Shown: positions 20,273 to 30,582 of the stretch, piece after piece
Layout: every line of letters begins with the position of its first letter
How positions within the stretch are numbered: the stretch's first letter is position 1
Origin: Vibrio sp. D404a
GTDB lineage: Bacteria; Pseudomonadota; Gammaproteobacteria; Enterobacterales; Vibrionaceae
Length of the DNA: 64,000 nucleotides
Reading direction: 5' to 3'
Assembly: GCF_030248535.1 (NCBI RefSeq)
Contig: NZ_JAHGAJ010000007.1
Location: forward strand, 186,001 to 250,000
The notes under the pieces: generated by a model
What the model was told of the DNA's origin: nothing
What the model saw: the letters and a program-made list of their open reading frames with translations, nothing else
The model's database searches: none
Made by a program: the position numbers and the translations under genes

Positions 20273-21235
20273 ATGCGAGTAATACTAGGCCCGATGGAGG
20301 GTGTTTTAGACCACCTAATGCGTGAGATCCTCACAGAGATCAACGATTACGATCTTTGTGTCACCGAATTTGTGCGCGTTACCGATCAGCTACTGCCGCC
20401 TCACGTATTCCACCGTCTGTGTCCTGAACTACACCAAGGCTCTCAAACCATGGCAGGTGTCCCTGTGCACGTTCAACTGCTTGGTCAGCACCCTGAATGG
20501 ATGGCGCAAAACGCAGTCCAAGCCGCGAGTCTGGGCGCAAAAGGGATTGACCTTAACTTCGGCTGCCCAGCTAAAGCGGTAAACAAGAGTAATGGTGGTG
20601 CCTCTCTTCTTAAAGAGCCTGACCTCATCTACAAGGTGGTTAAGGCTTGTCGCGAAGCGGTACCAGCGCACATTCCTGTATCAGCTAAGATTCGCCTGGG
20701 TTGGGAAGACCCTGAAGAGTGTTTTGAGATTGTGGATGCGATTGAGCAAGCCAAGGCCGATGAGTTAACGGTACACGCACGTACTAAGACAGGTGGCTAT
20801 AAGGCAAGTGAAATCAAGTGGGATTATATTAATCAAATCCGCCAGAAAACCTCATTACCCTTGATTGCAAACGGCGAGATCTGGAATTACCAAGACGGCC
20901 AGGACTGCATTAAAGCGACGGGTATTGATTCTTTGATGGTGTGCCGAGGCGCTTTTAACGTTCCTAACCTAGGTAATGTGGTTAAGCACAACCACCAGCC
21001 GATGCCTTGGAAAGAAGTATTGGCATTGCTACTGCGCTATTCTGAGTTCGAGATTGAGGGCGATAAGGGGCTCTACTACCCTAACCGTGTAAAACAGTGG
21101 TTTGTCTATCTACGTAAAGAGTACCCAGAGGCAGAAGAGATCTTCCGAGAGATCCGTACCTTCAAGAAGGCCGCACCGATCGTTGAGCATATTCAGCGCT
21201 ATCAAGATAGATTATTGGCCGCGCCAACAGTCTAA
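20273..21235 (+). CDS. dusC: tRNA-dihydrouridine(16) synthase DusC
   Basis: DusC is an FMN enzyme that reduces U16 of tRNA to dihydrouridine. The 320-residue protein has a TIM barrel starting with LGPMEGVLDHLMRE, the catalytic Cys98 in NFGCPAK, and VHARTKTGGYK as a later active-site motif. The MEGV start and overall length fit the DusC subfamily rather than DusA or DusB. It is convergent with the diguanylate cyclase gene, and no convincing terminator is present in the 55-bp gap, where only a 6-bp stem without a T run is seen. Confidence 0.95.
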   Translation: MRVILGPMEGVLDHLMREILTEINDYDLCVTEFVRVTDQLLPPHVFHRLCPELHQGSQTMAGVPVHVQLLGQHPEWMAQNAVQAASLGAKGIDLNFGCPAKAVNKSNGGASLLKEPDLIYKVVKACREAVPAHIPVSAKIRLGWEDPEECFEIVDAIEQAKADELTVHARTKTGGYKASEIKWDYINQIRQKTSLPLIANGEIWNYQDGQDCIKATGIDSLMVCRGAFNVPNLGNVVKHNHQPMPWKEVLALLLRYSEFEIEGDKGLYYPNRVKQWFVYLRKEYPEAEEIFREIRTFKKAAPIVEHIQRYQDRLLAAPTV

Positions 21236-21290
21236 ATCACGCCAAGATATCTCCTCCCATCTACAGAACGTCACACAGGCGTTCTATAGA

Positions 21291-22757
21291 CTAAAACACA
21301 GTCTTATTCTTGCCCGTTGTTTTCGCAATATACAGCTTCTCATCCGCACATTTGAATACTTCATCAAAGCTTAGTTGAGTGCTATCCGACTCGACAATAC
21401 AAGCGCCGCCTGAGACAGTAAAACCACCCTCAACCACATTCGTCGACTGCTCACAAATCGCCGTCTTAACGCGATGCAGGATGTTCTTAAGGGTTTGTCG
21501 CTCCTCTCCTCTAAGATAAAGAACAAACTCTTCTCCACCAAAACGGGCCCCAGCATCACTACTGCGTATTCCATTATGGATTTGACGCGCCATATAGCGA
21601 ATCACTTCGTCGCCTTTGTCATGACCAAAGGTATCGTTAATGCCTTTAAAGTTATCGATATCAAACACGACCAGTACAAATAACTCATCGTGCTGAACGT
21701 TACGCCAAAATGCCTCTAAGCCACGTCGGTTGAGCAATCCTGTCATCGGGTCTTTAGCCGCAAGCTCTTTAAAGTAGCCTTTCTCTATCGTGCTATTGAT
21801 ATAGAAAAAAATGGTCACCATGAACAGATACACAGTTAAGGCGACAAACACACTGTCGGTCTCATTTTTTACAAAGGTTTTAAGCTCTTTCGCCAAATCG
21901 AATCGATAGAAGATCATATGATGGGCTGCTACACCATTTAGCTCTATTGGTTGTACCCAGATCGCGCCCTCTGGCGGCAGCTTATGGGTTAAATCAACAA
22001 TATCAACTTGCCCTGCAAGCAAACGACTTTCCGAGCGCAGAAGCTTTTTCGAATTGATATCCACCGAGAGCATTCCCTGATGACGGCCTTTGTAGAATAC
22101 GGGGATGGTCATACTCATTACTCGATCCAGAGTATCGGGTCTACGAGCAGGCCCCGACAAAGTGAGCATTTCAGGGTTATTGGCGGTTCGCTGCCAGTAG
22201 GGACGGCCCTTGACCGTCGATAGCAGTTCTTTACCCAGCCCTTTGGCAAAATCCTCAGGAGAAGAGATCACATAGCCCTTAGTATCAATAAAATGAACAC
22301 CAAAATAATAATCGTCCAACTGAGCTAAGAAAGAGAGTATAGGAGCAAGTGCCACTTTCTCACTGGCGCTTTTATAGGCATCACTCAATTCTGAACACAA
22401 GCTTGCATCGCCAACCAACATATAGTTGATATCGACGGAAGGGATATCGGCAGTCTTACCGTCTGCAAGCAACAGACCATCGATGGGCCAAATACGGCAC
22501 ACACCATCCACCACAGTCTTATTGTGGTCTAGGAATAGAGGGTTACTGGATTTGTAGTAATTGGAGAAGCTGTAGTCCAGAGCGGTTACAACCGTTGTCG
22601 TACGTTCAAAGGCATCAATAATCCTTTGGTACTCGTAGGTCACCTCTTTCTCTACCGCATCGAGATGATTTTTAGCGATAAGCGCAAGCAGCATGGTGAT
22701 AATAATGGCAGGAAAACCAAAAACAAAGGTTAGGCTAAAATGCCTATTAACTTTCAT
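21291..22757 (-). CDS. Membrane-bound diguanylate cyclase with periplasmic sensor
   Basis: A 488-residue GGDEF protein predicted to make cyclic di-GMP. A transmembrane helix at ~8-28 is followed by a ~270-residue periplasmic region of Cache type, a second helix at ~301-322, and a GGDEF domain from ~335. The active-site motif is GGEEF at 407-411, a functional variant. The inhibitory site RxxD (RSSD, 398-401) sits exactly five residues upstream, so product inhibition is expected. No EAL domain is present. The sensed signal is unknown; neighbours (dusC, malZ) do not suggest one. Confidence 0.92.
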   Translation of the reverse strand: MKVNRHFSLTFVFGFPAIIITMLLALIAKNHLDAVEKEVTYEYQRIIDAFERTTTVVTALDYSFSNYYKSSNPLFLDHNKTVVDGVCRIWPIDGLLLADGKTADIPSVDINYMLVGDASLCSELSDAYKSASEKVALAPILSFLAQLDDYYFGVHFIDTKGYVISSPEDFAKGLGKELLSTVKGRPYWQRTANNPEMLTLSGPARRPDTLDRVMSMTIPVFYKGRHQGMLSVDINSKKLLRSESRLLAGQVDIVDLTHKLPPEGAIWVQPIELNGVAAHHMIFYRFDLAKELKTFVKNETDSVFVALTVYLFMVTIFFYINSTIEKGYFKELAAKDPMTGLLNRRGLEAFWRNVQHDELFVLVVFDIDNFKGINDTFGHDKGDEVIRYMARQIHNGIRSSDAGARFGGEEFVLYLRGEERQTLKNILHRVKTAICEQSTNVVEGGFTVSGGACIVESDSTQLSFDEVFKCADEKLYIAKTTGKNKTVF

Positions 22758-22863
22758 AAACTGTATGCTCTTTCGCTTATCTATTTCCCATTAATATTAT
22801 TACATTCGTAACGACATTCAACCCGATAAAATTATGTAATTTGTTATTTCACAAATAGATATC

Positions 22864-22907
22864 GCAAAAAAATAACCCCTTGACGCTGAGCAAGCTGTTC
22901 AAGGGGT
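22864..22907 (-). terminator. malZ terminator
   Basis: On the minus strand ACCCCTTGA pairs with TCAAGGGGT around a 15-base loop and is followed by TATTTTTTT, 35 bases after the malZ stop. Confidence 0.82.
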
Positions 22908-22941
22908 GTTTAAAGAATCGTTCGGTACCGAACAATAGATA

Positions 22942-24780
22942 TTAGTTGATGTATAGCTGTGCAGACATGGATTTAAGTGATAATCGCAATTGGCCTTTGT
23001 CTATGCTTAACGCATCACCACCAGCCAATACCTCACTAATCTCCCCAGACTCTAGGCCCAATTTCCACACAGGGATCACCACCTCTGATGGCGTTTGAGC
23101 AAGGTTTATTGCCACTAACGTATGCTCTTGCCCCAGGCTACGCACATACACCAGTACTTCGTCATCACAGTAAAGCTCTTGGTAGGCGCCCGTTTGTAAG
23201 CTTGTGCGATCTTGCCTCAACTTAATGAGTGCTTGGGTATATTCAAACCAACTCGACGTCTGTTCTTCACCCCATGGGAAGCATCGACGATTGTCTGGAT
23301 CTTGCCCGCCTTCTAAGCCCACTTCCGTACCATAATAGAGGCAAGGGGTACCGACGTAAGTCATCAATAGCGCCAGAGCAATTTCTTGTTTAGCAGTATC
23401 CCCATTGAGTAAAGATATGAAGCGCGCGGTGTCGTGGCTATCAAGCTGATTCAGTTGCGACAATTGGTTGAGCCATGGGACTTTAGCACGCGCTTCTGAC
23501 AGCCAGTTTGAAAAGTCATGCACGTTAATGTCGATAGGGTCATACGCGATATCTTGCTTAGCCAACAACGCACGAACTGGGTGAGCAAAACCGTAGTAGT
23601 TCATGGAACCATCTTCTTGATCACCCTGTAACCATGACGTCGCTTCAAAGAAATGTTCGCCTAGAATATACGCTTCTGGGTTTTCGCTCTTGGCTGCATC
23701 ACGAAACTCTCTCACGTAATGCGCATTATTGTAGGCACCCTCACCTTCTCCCAACATATGAATGACGTCAAAACGCCACCCATCTATGCCATAAGGCGCT
23801 TTGAGCCAGTGCTTAATCACCGAATCTTCAGCTTGGTAGATGTAGTCGCGCACCGACTCATTAGAGAAGTTCAAAACCGGCAGAGAGTTAATCCCCTTCC
23901 AACCTACGTATTGCGTCGCTTCGTCGTTATGAAAAAAGTAGTAGTCGTGGAATTCTGACTGGGGTTGACCGAAGGCACCGGTGTCACCGCGACCTAATTT
24001 ATCAAACCAAGGATGCTCGACAGAAGTGTGGTTAAACACCGCATCAAGCACGACTTTCATGCCCCTTGAATGCAGATCGTCCGATAGAGCTGCAAACTCT
24101 TGATTAGTTCCGAAGTGAGGGTCAACGTTGTAGTAGTCAGTCGTATCGTACTTATGATTACTCGGAGATTGGAAAATCGGATTCAAATAGAGTGCCGTAA
24201 CACCAAGCTGCTGCAAGTAGTCGAGCTTGCTATGAACGCCTACCAGATCGCCTCCAAAGAACTCAGCAGCGCCAGTACCGTTATGCCCTTCAACGGCAGC
24301 GCCCCACTCTTTGACTACCACATCTAGCGTATCTTCTTTGAGGCGGTACTCGCCGGGTTGAACGCTGATCTCTGGCTTACCATTGCAAAAACGTTCAGGG
24401 AAAATCTGGTAAAACACCTGCTTAGCGACCCAACTTGGCGGTTGATGTTCAGCGTTGAACTTAAAATGATGAGAGCGGCTTGGCATACGCAGGTGAATAC
24501 CTTGTGCATCTAACCAAAACTGCCCCGTTTCACTTAACAACTTAAATGTGTAGTGAGTGATAGGTTGATCAGTATTAAGTGGAATGCGAGCTTCCCAAAT
24601 AAACAAACGCCCTTGCCTTCCAACGAGCGACATATCGACCAGATACTCTTCGTTATCAGGCTCATGACGCAGTTGCACTTTGTTCCAGTCGTCACTTTCT
24701 GTGTGCAGTTTTAAAGTAAGGAAGCCTCGTTCTAAATCGACGAAGTCTGAGGTTTGAGCATGGTATAGATATGGTCGCAT
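22942..24780 (-). CDS. malZ: Maltodextrin glucosidase (GH13)
   Basis: MalZ removes glucose from the reducing end of short maltodextrins in the cytoplasm. The 612-residue protein has an N-terminal beta-sandwich domain (~1-115) and a GH13 barrel. The catalytic regions are DGWRFDVIHMLGE (nucleophile Asp), ILGEHFFEA (acid/base Glu) and NQLDSHDTARF (transition-state Asp). The linker FYQIFPERF and the GVTALYLNPIFQSPS stretch closely match E. coli MalZ. I chose the ATG at 24780 over the GTG at 24792 because the homologous N-terminus begins there. No malto-oligosaccharide uptake genes are adjacent. Confidence 0.93.
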   Translation of the reverse strand: MRPYLYHAQTSDFVDLERGFLTLKLHTESDDWNKVQLRHEPDNEEYLVDMSLVGRQGRLFIWEARIPLNTDQPITHYTFKLLSETGQFWLDAQGIHLRMPSRSHHFKFNAEHQPPSWVAKQVFYQIFPERFCNGKPEISVQPGEYRLKEDTLDVVVKEWGAAVEGHNGTGAAEFFGGDLVGVHSKLDYLQQLGVTALYLNPIFQSPSNHKYDTTDYYNVDPHFGTNQEFAALSDDLHSRGMKVVLDAVFNHTSVEHPWFDKLGRGDTGAFGQPQSEFHDYYFFHNDEATQYVGWKGINSLPVLNFSNESVRDYIYQAEDSVIKHWLKAPYGIDGWRFDVIHMLGEGEGAYNNAHYVREFRDAAKSENPEAYILGEHFFEATSWLQGDQEDGSMNYYGFAHPVRALLAKQDIAYDPIDINVHDFSNWLSEARAKVPWLNQLSQLNQLDSHDTARFISLLNGDTAKQEIALALLMTYVGTPCLYYGTEVGLEGGQDPDNRRCFPWGEEQTSSWFEYTQALIKLRQDRTSLQTGAYQELYCDDEVLVYVRSLGQEHTLVAINLAQTPSEVVIPVWKLGLESGEISEVLAGGDALSIDKGQLRLSLKSMSAQLYIN

Positions 24781-24927
24781 AACGAGTCTCACACAATATT
24801 AGATTCGCTAAAGATATGAAAAATCATCTCGACCACAATGTGCAAACTATCAGCAGTTAAAGTGGATCACGCTTTGTAGCCCTACAACGCTCAAATAAAG
24901 TTCACTGCTTGGTGTTTTGTAGGGCTT

Positions 24928-25896
24928 CTATTGCACGACGGATGCTTGGTTTAGAATTGACGAAGGCAGTGTGATTCGAAACTTCTTCAATGCTTCTAAG
25001 TTCACCTTAAGTGCTGAGCGATTCGGAGTTTTGACATCCAATTTCCCCGGCTTCTCACCTTCTAGAATGGCAACCACATACTCTGCTGTCTCCAAACCTA
25101 TTTGGTAGTAATCCAGCCCAGCACCGAGGACAGCGCCTTTATTGACATAGGCTGTGGTCCCAGCGAAAACAGGGGTATTCTGATTGTTCGCAGCTTGAAT
25201 AAGGTCATCAATGGCACTTGCGACTGTATTATCTGTCATTGCGTACACCACATCCGACTTCTTGGCCACTATACGGGTTTTCTCTTCCACTTCATCAACG
25301 GTGAACACGGGCTCGATATGCAATGCCAAATCGTGTTGTTCAGCCGCGCCTTTCAGTATTGAGATCAGAGTGACTGCGTTAGACTCCGCCGGGTTATAGA
25401 CAACACCGATAGAGTCGACATCTAGCATCGATTGCTTAATAAGCTCGACGTGTTGATGCACGGGAGAAAGATCCGACAGGCCAGTGACATTACGACCGGG
25501 GTTTTCTAAGCGTCTCACAAGTCGCGCCCCTACAGGATCGGTCACTGCCGTAAACACAATAGGAATAGTACGCGTTGCGGAAACCAACGCCTGAGAAGAT
25601 GGAGTAGCGATACCAACCAATACGTGTGGGTTTTTACTTACGAGCTCTCTGGCAATCCTAGCCGCTTGCGCCGGTTTACCGTCTGCGACTTGTGATGTTA
25701 ACTCTAGATTCTTACCATCTTCATAGCCGCGCTCCTTTAATCCATCAATCAACCCTCTATGTGTGGCATTCAAGTCGGGGTGGTCGATAATCTGAGAGAT
25801 AGAGACTTTGGCACTGCTCGCTAGAGAGACACTCGAATATAAGAGCGCCACCACGCTCAATAACATGGCACTCGACCAATTCAACCTTATTTTCAT
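24928..25896 (-). CDS. ABC transporter substrate-binding protein, TrpX/DUF534 family, solitary
   Basis: A 322-residue periplasmic-binding protein of the ABC_sub_bind family, whose characterised members bind tryptophan or tyrosine. A signal peptide spans ~1-27 (LLYSSVSLAS). The two-lobed fold is indicated by ISQIIDHPDLNATHRG, VGIATPSSQALVSAT and VFTAVTDPVGA. The usual partners, a permease and an ATPase, are missing on both sides, so it may feed a transporter elsewhere or act as a sensor. The ATG at 25896 is preferred to the GTG at 25902 because AGGGAG is correctly spaced before it. Confidence 0.85.
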   Translation of the reverse strand: MKIRLNWSSAMLLSVVALLYSSVSLASSAKVSISQIIDHPDLNATHRGLIDGLKERGYEDGKNLELTSQVADGKPAQAARIARELVSKNPHVLVGIATPSSQALVSATRTIPIVFTAVTDPVGARLVRRLENPGRNVTGLSDLSPVHQHVELIKQSMLDVDSIGVVYNPAESNAVTLISILKGAAEQHDLALHIEPVFTVDEVEEKTRIVAKKSDVVYAMTDNTVASAIDDLIQAANNQNTPVFAGTTAYVNKGAVLGAGLDYYQIGLETAEYVVAILEGEKPGKLDVKTPNRSALKVNLEALKKFRITLPSSILNQASVVQ

Positions 25897-26141
25897 CGAC
25901 ACTCCCTGTGATGCACTCGCTTACTTGCCGCCATACTCCCGCTGTTGCATAAAGAGAACGGCATATCATTACGTTAATGATAGTATTACCAGTAAGAGAT
26001 ACAGAACGAAAGCTAAAAATAACAAAAGTGCAACAAGTGTCGAATTTATGAGCTAGCTTCAAAAATTAGAGTGAAAGGTCTGAAATGGAGAAATAAAAAG
26101 GCGACTAAGTGCACAAAAAAGGAGAGATAGCGGTAGAGATC
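25897..26141. other. gap between the substrate-binding protein gene and yfbV
   Basis: AT-rich sequence that should contain the promoter of the substrate-binding protein gene (minus strand). Several overlapping short open frames are present but lack ribosome-binding sites or recognisable content. I see no operator or RNA element. Confidence 0.4.
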
Positions 26142-26170
26142 AAAAACGCCCCAAAAGGATCTCAGGGGCG
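26142..26170 (-). terminator. yfbV terminator
   Basis: On the minus strand CGCCCC and GGGGCG pair around a 12-base loop and are followed by TTTTTG, 36 bases after the yfbV stop. Confidence 0.82.
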
Positions 26171-26206
26171 CAATGTTTTATGATGTGGCTTGGAACTTGA
26201 TTCAAT

Positions 26207-26659
26207 CTAGAACCAGCGCTCCATCGATGACTTATCAAGCTGTCTAAAGGCGCGGTTCAAAATAATCGCCAACTCTTTGTAACGTGGGCGAGACTTCATC
26301 GGCTCTAAAGCAAAGCCAGTTTCTGTAATCTTTTCATGCAGTTCACGATACCAAGACACTAATGCTGGTGGCAGTTGAGTATTGGAACGGTTGCCCAGCC
26401 ACCACATGCCTTGCAGTGGTAAGCTAATCGCAAACAAAGCCATAACGACGGCTTGCGGCATCGCTTGATAATTGTTGAATACCATCTGCGTTAAAATGCT
26501 GATCGCGGCGATCGCAGGCATAACCTTAATGCCAAAGCGCGTTGCCTTAATGATGCGTTGCTCGGGAAAGATCGCATTTAACTCTTTTCTGACAGGCCAG
26601 AGATCCATGTACTTTTGGCCATCTTTTAAACTACTGGCTAACCCAACTCTATTGCTCAT
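26207..26659 (-). CDS. yfbV: UPF0208 membrane protein YfbV
   Basis: A 150-residue protein of the UPF0208 family. Two hydrophobic segments lie near residues 44-64 and 70-92, so it should sit in the inner membrane with cytoplasmic ends. [17 protein letters not shown] and the end [15 protein letters not shown] are the recognisable family blocks. In E. coli, YfbV has been linked to insulation of the Ter macrodomain, though the mechanism is not settled. It is divergent from ackA, exactly as in E. coli. Confidence 0.92.
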   Translation of the reverse strand: MSNRVGLASSLKDGQKYMDLWPVRKELNAIFPEQRIIKATRFGIKVMPAIAAISILTQMVFNNYQAMPQAVVMALFAISLPLQGMWWLGNRSNTQLPPALVSWYRELHEKITETGFALEPMKSRPRYKELAIILNRAFRQLDKSSMERWF

Positions 26660-27001
26660 ATGAGTCTCCCGTTAAAAAAAAGTTGAAATCATCAACTAAA
26701 AACGCAAAAAATTGACGAAAAATAATATTCTTTCAAATTTTTTTGTTATATTTGCACAATATCGCTATTATTTGCAGACCTCAATCTCATTGTTGCCCTT
26801 ATTTACAATTTAAGCAACTTTGTGACGACCCCTGCAAGGATTGCACCAGCCTCTTTTACGATGAAAGACGGCTTTCACTTTATATGGAAATTAATGTTTT
26901 TTTGACCAAGATTAGTACGCAAGCTACGGTGCTTCGACTATTCTTGTGATTGATTTTCACCCTTAACTGATTTTATCAGACAAATTTACAGGTAGTCATT
27001 C
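26660..27001. other. yfbV-ackA intergenic region
   Basis: About 340 AT-rich bases holding the divergent promoters. TGTTATATT (26744-26752) looks like an extended -10 element for ackA, but no matching -35 is clear. Two small inverted repeats are present: TGCAA-GGA-TTGCA (26833-26845) and TGAAAG-ACGG-CTTTCA (26862-26877). No clear FNR or ArcA site and no credible small gene was found. Confidence 0.4.
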
Positions 27002-28198
27002 ATGTCTAAGCTAGTTTTAGTTTTAAACTGCGGTAGTTCTTCTCTTAAATTCGCTGTTGTTGACGCAGAAAACGGTGACGAGCATCTAACAGGTCTTGCA
27101 GAGTGTCTGCACCTTCCTGAAGCTCGCATCAAGTGGAAACTTGACGGCAAACACGAAGCTCAGCTAGGTAATGGCGCAGCTCACGAAGAAGCGCTAGCGT
27201 TCATGGTAGAAACTATTCTTGCTTCTAAGCCAGAACTTGCTGAAAACCTAGCAGCAGTTGGTCACCGTGTTGTACACGGCGGCGAGAAGTTCACTCAGTC
27301 TGCACTAATCACTGACGACGTACTGAAAGGTATCGAAGACTGTGCTGCTCTAGCACCTCTTCACAACCCAGCTGCTATCATCGGTATCAAGGCTGCTCAA
27401 AAGTCATTCCCTGGTCTACCAATGTCTGCTGTATTTGATACTGCATTCCACCAAACAATGCCTCAAGAGTCTTACCTATACGCTCTACCGTACAACCTAT
27501 ACGAAGAGCACGGCATCCGTCGTTACGGCATGCACGGTACTTCTCACCTATTCATCGCTCGCGAAGTAGCAGAGCAACTAGGCAAGCCAGCTGACGAAGT
27601 TAACATCATCAACTGTCACCTAGGTAACGGTGCATCTGTTTGTGCAATCAAAAACGGTAAATCTGTAGATACTTCTATGGGTCTTACTCCTCTTGAAGGT
27701 CTAGTAATGGGTACTCGTTGTGGTGATATCGATCCAGCGATCATCTTCCACCTACACGATTCTCTAGGTTACTCTGTTGAAGAAATCAACAACATGCTAA
27801 CTAAAGAATCTGGTCTTGCTGGTCTAACAGCTGTTTCTCCAGACTGTCGTTTCGTTGAAGACAACTACGGTAAAGAAGAAGCTGCAACTCGCGCAATGGA
27901 CGTAATGTGTCACCGTCTAGCGAAATACATCGCTGGTTACACTGCAACTCTAGACGGTCGTCTAGACGCTATCGTATTCACTGGTGGTATCGGTGAAAAC
28001 GGTGCTCCAATCCGTGAACTAGTTCTTAACCGCCTAGGCATCTTCGGTATCGAAGTTGACGGCGAAGCTAACCTTAAAGCTCGCTTCGGTGGTGAAGGCG
28101 TTATCACAACAGCTGACAGCCGCATCCCTGCGATGGTTATCTCTACTAACGAAGAGCTAGTAATCGCTGAAGACACTGCACGTCTAGCAGGTCTTTAA
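27002..28198 (+). CDS. ackA: Acetate kinase
   Basis: AckA interconverts acetyl phosphate plus ADP with acetate plus ATP. The 398-residue protein has the ASKHA-fold signature NCGSSSLKF at the N-terminus, the active-site stretch [19 protein letters not shown], and [11 protein letters not shown] near the C-terminus. It forms the acetate overflow pathway with Pta, encoded immediately downstream, and sets cellular acetyl phosphate, a phosphodonor for response regulators. Strong codon bias (repeated CTA, GGT, CGT) suggests high expression. Hairpins lie between it and pta. Confidence 0.98.
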   Translation: MSKLVLVLNCGSSSLKFAVVDAENGDEHLTGLAECLHLPEARIKWKLDGKHEAQLGNGAAHEEALAFMVETILASKPELAENLAAVGHRVVHGGEKFTQSALITDDVLKGIEDCAALAPLHNPAAIIGIKAAQKSFPGLPMSAVFDTAFHQTMPQESYLYALPYNLYEEHGIRRYGMHGTSHLFIAREVAEQLGKPADEVNIINCHLGNGASVCAIKNGKSVDTSMGLTPLEGLVMGTRCGDIDPAIIFHLHDSLGYSVEEINNMLTKESGLAGLTAVSPDCRFVEDNYGKEEAATRAMDVMCHRLAKYIAGYTATLDGRLDAIVFTGGIGENGAPIRELVLNRLGIFGIEVDGEANLKARFGGEGVITTADSRIPAMVISTNEELVIAEDTARLAGL

Positions 28199-28208
28199 TC
28201 AAGATTTA

Positions 28209-28240
28209 TACCGCTGGCTCTCATGAGTCGGCGGTATTTT
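28209..28240 (+). terminator. first ackA-pta intercistronic hairpin
   Basis: TACCGC (28209-28214) pairs with GCGGTA (28231-28236), extended inward by CTC/GAG pairs, and is followed by TTTTG. The short T run makes it a weak terminator or an RNA-stability hairpin. Confidence 0.5.
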
Positions 28241-28252
28241 GATAAAAATGGG

Positions 28253-28310
28253 GCTCAGCTTCTATTCCTATTCCTACCCTTAAATAGGAATATGAAGTTG
28301 AGCTTTTTTT
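28253..28310 (+). terminator. strong terminator-like hairpin between ackA and pta
   Basis: A 20-bp stem (28253-28272 with 28283-28303) with one bulged base and one wobble is followed by seven Ts, 28 bases before the pta start. It should reduce read-through from ackA into pta. Confidence 0.8.
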
Positions 28311-28338
28311 AATCCAATAGCTAAAGGTACTCATACGA

Positions 28339-30504
28339 ATGTCTCGTACTATTATGCTTATCCCTACAAGTGCTGGTGTTGGTCTAACTAGCGCAAGCAT
28401 GGGTGTTCTTCGCGCAATGGAGCGCAAAGGCGTTAAGGTTTCTTTCTACAAACCTATCTCTCAACCACGTTCTGGTGGCGACCAACCTGATCTAACGTCA
28501 ACTATCGTTGGCACAAACAGCGATGTTAAGATCGGTCAACCTCTTGCTATGTCTGTTGCTGAAAGCCTAATCGGTAACGACAACATGGACGAGTTACTGG
28601 AAACTGTTGTTGAGCGTTACAACCAGATCAACAAAGATGCTGACGTAACACTTATCGAAGGTCTAGTTCCAACTCGTAAGCACCCATTCGCTAACCAAGT
28701 GAACGCAGAAATCGCGGCAACACTTGGCGCTGAGATTGTACTTGTTGCAACTCCGGGTACTGACAACCCAGCTCAACTTAAAGAGCGCATCGAAGTAGCA
28801 TGTTCTAACTTCGGCGGCACTAAGAACAAAAACATCTCTGGCGTTATCATCAACAAGCTTAACGCTCCAGTTGATGAAGCAGGCCGTACTCGCCCTGACC
28901 TATCTGAAATCTTCGACGATTCAGACAGCGCAAAACAGAGCGAACTAAAAGTGATGGAGATTTTCAACACTTCTCCTATCCGCGTTCTTGGTTGTGTGCC
29001 TTGGAGCATCGAGCTAATCGCAACTCGTGCTGCAGATATGGCTTCTCACCTAAACGCTGAAATCGTTAACGAAGGTGAACTGAACACTCGTCGTATCAAG
29101 AGCATCACGTTCTGTGCACGTTCACTGCCGCACATGATTGAGCACTTCAAGCCAGGTTCACTACTAGTAACTTCAGCTGACCGTCCAGACGTAATCGTTG
29201 CAGCAGCTCTTGCAGCAATGAACGGCGTTGAAATCGGTGCAGTACTTCTAACTGGCGGTTACGATATCCCTGCGGAAATCCAAGACCTAATCAAACCAGC
29301 TCTAGAAAGCGGCCTACCGATCTTCAAAGCACAAGGTAACACTTGGCAGACTTCTCTGAACCTACAAAGCTTCAGCCTAGAAGTTCCAGCTGACGATAAA
29401 GAGCGTATCGAGTTCATCAATGAACACGTTGCGGGTCACATCGACGGCAACTGGATCGAGTCTATGACTGAAGGTACTCAGAAGTCTCGTCGTCTAAGCC
29501 CACCAGCATTCCGTTACCAGCTAACTGAATTTGCTCGTAAAGCGGCTAAGCGTATCGTTCTTCCTGAAGGTGACGAGCCACGTACAGTTAAAGCTGCGGC
29601 TATCTGTGCTGAGCGCGGTATCGCGGAATGTGTACTTCTAGGTAACCCTGAAGAGATCAAACGTGTTGCTGCACAGCAAGGCGTTGAGCTAGGCGCTGGC
29701 GTTAAGATCATCAACTCTGACGAAGTACGTGAGAACTACGTTGCTCGTCTAGTTGAGCTACGTGGCGCGAAAGGTATGACTGAAGTTGTTGCTCGTGAGA
29801 AGCTACAAGATTCAGTATTCCTAGGCACAATGATGCTTGAGAACGACGAAGTTGACGGCCTAGTTTCTGGTGCTGTTCACACAACGGCGAACACTATCGT
29901 TCCTCCGTTCCAAATCATCAAGACTGCACCTGATGCGTCTATCGTATCTTCTGTATTCTTCATGCTACTTCCTGACCAAGTACTGGTTTACGGTGACTGT
30001 GCGATCAACCCAGATCCAACAGCAGAACAGCTTGCTGAAATCGCTATCCAATCTGCTGATTCTGCAGCAGCATTCGGTATCGAACCACGCGTTGCTATGA
30101 TCTCTTACTCTACTGGTGAATCTGGTAAGGGCGCAGACGTAGATAAAGTACGTGAAGCGACGAAACTTGCTCAAGAGAAGCGTCCTGATCTAGTAATCGA
30201 CGGCCCTCTACAGTACGACGCGGCTATCATGGAAAACGTTGCAGCTTCTAAAGCACCTAACTCTCCAGTAGCAGGTAAAGCGACTGTATTCGTATTCCCA
30301 GATCTAAACACTGGTAACACGACGTACAAAGCTGTACAACGTTCAGCAGACCTAGTATCTATCGGTCCAATGCTTCAAGGTATGCGCAAGCCAGTAAATG
30401 ACCTGTCTCGTGGCGCTCTAGTAGACGATATCGTTTACACAGTAGCTCTAACGGCTATCCAAGCAGACCAAGCTGCACAAGCTGAAGAAAAAGTAGTTAA
30501 CTAA
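28339..30504 (+). CDS. pta: Phosphate acetyltransferase
   Basis: Pta interconverts acetyl-CoA and acetyl phosphate. The 721-residue protein is the long enteric form: an N-terminal P-loop-like/CobQ-type regulatory domain ([17 protein letters not shown]), a central DRTGG domain, and a C-terminal catalytic PTA_PTB domain from about residue 395 ([18 protein letters not shown]; later [15 protein letters not shown]). It acts with AckA, encoded upstream. The terminator between the genes implies separate control of pta. Confidence 0.97.
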   Translation: MSRTIMLIPTSAGVGLTSASMGVLRAMERKGVKVSFYKPISQPRSGGDQPDLTSTIVGTNSDVKIGQPLAMSVAESLIGNDNMDELLETVVERYNQINKDADVTLIEGLVPTRKHPFANQVNAEIAATLGAEIVLVATPGTDNPAQLKERIEVACSNFGGTKNKNISGVIINKLNAPVDEAGRTRPDLSEIFDDSDSAKQSELKVMEIFNTSPIRVLGCVPWSIELIATRAADMASHLNAEIVNEGELNTRRIKSITFCARSLPHMIEHFKPGSLLVTSADRPDVIVAAALAAMNGVEIGAVLLTGGYDIPAEIQDLIKPALESGLPIFKAQGNTWQTSLNLQSFSLEVPADDKERIEFINEHVAGHIDGNWIESMTEGTQKSRRLSPPAFRYQLTEFARKAAKRIVLPEGDEPRTVKAAAICAERGIAECVLLGNPEEIKRVAAQQGVELGAGVKIINSDEVRENYVARLVELRGAKGMTEVVAREKLQDSVFLGTMMLENDEVDGLVSGAVHTTANTIVPPFQIIKTAPDASIVSSVFFMLLPDQVLVYGDCAINPDPTAEQLAEIAIQSADSAAAFGIEPRVAMISYSTGESGKGADVDKVREATKLAQEKRPDLVIDGPLQYDAAIMENVAASKAPNSPVAGKATVFVFPDLNTGNTTYKAVQRSADLVSIGPMLQGMRKPVNDLSRGALVDDIVYTVALTAIQADQAAQAEEKVVN

Positions 30505-30522
30505 TTTTCTTTTTCAGAAAGC

Positions 30523-30554
30523 AAAAACCCTAGATGATTATCTAGGGTTTTTTT
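30523..30554 (+). terminator. pta terminator
   Basis: AAAACCCTAGAT pairs with ATCTAGGGTTTT around GATT, with a long T run; A-rich on the other side, so it may also act for the converging gene. Confidence 0.92.
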
Positions 30555-30582
30555 ATGCCTGGAGAAAAGCGAATTAATGATT

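Noticed and set aside
21263..21286. Hairpin AGAACG/CGTTCT between dusC and the diguanylate cyclase gene as a terminator
   Set aside because: Only six base pairs and no T run on either strand.
26743..26949. 68-residue frame upstream of ackA
   Set aside because: Poor start context and unusual composition; this region more likely holds the ackA promoter and leader.
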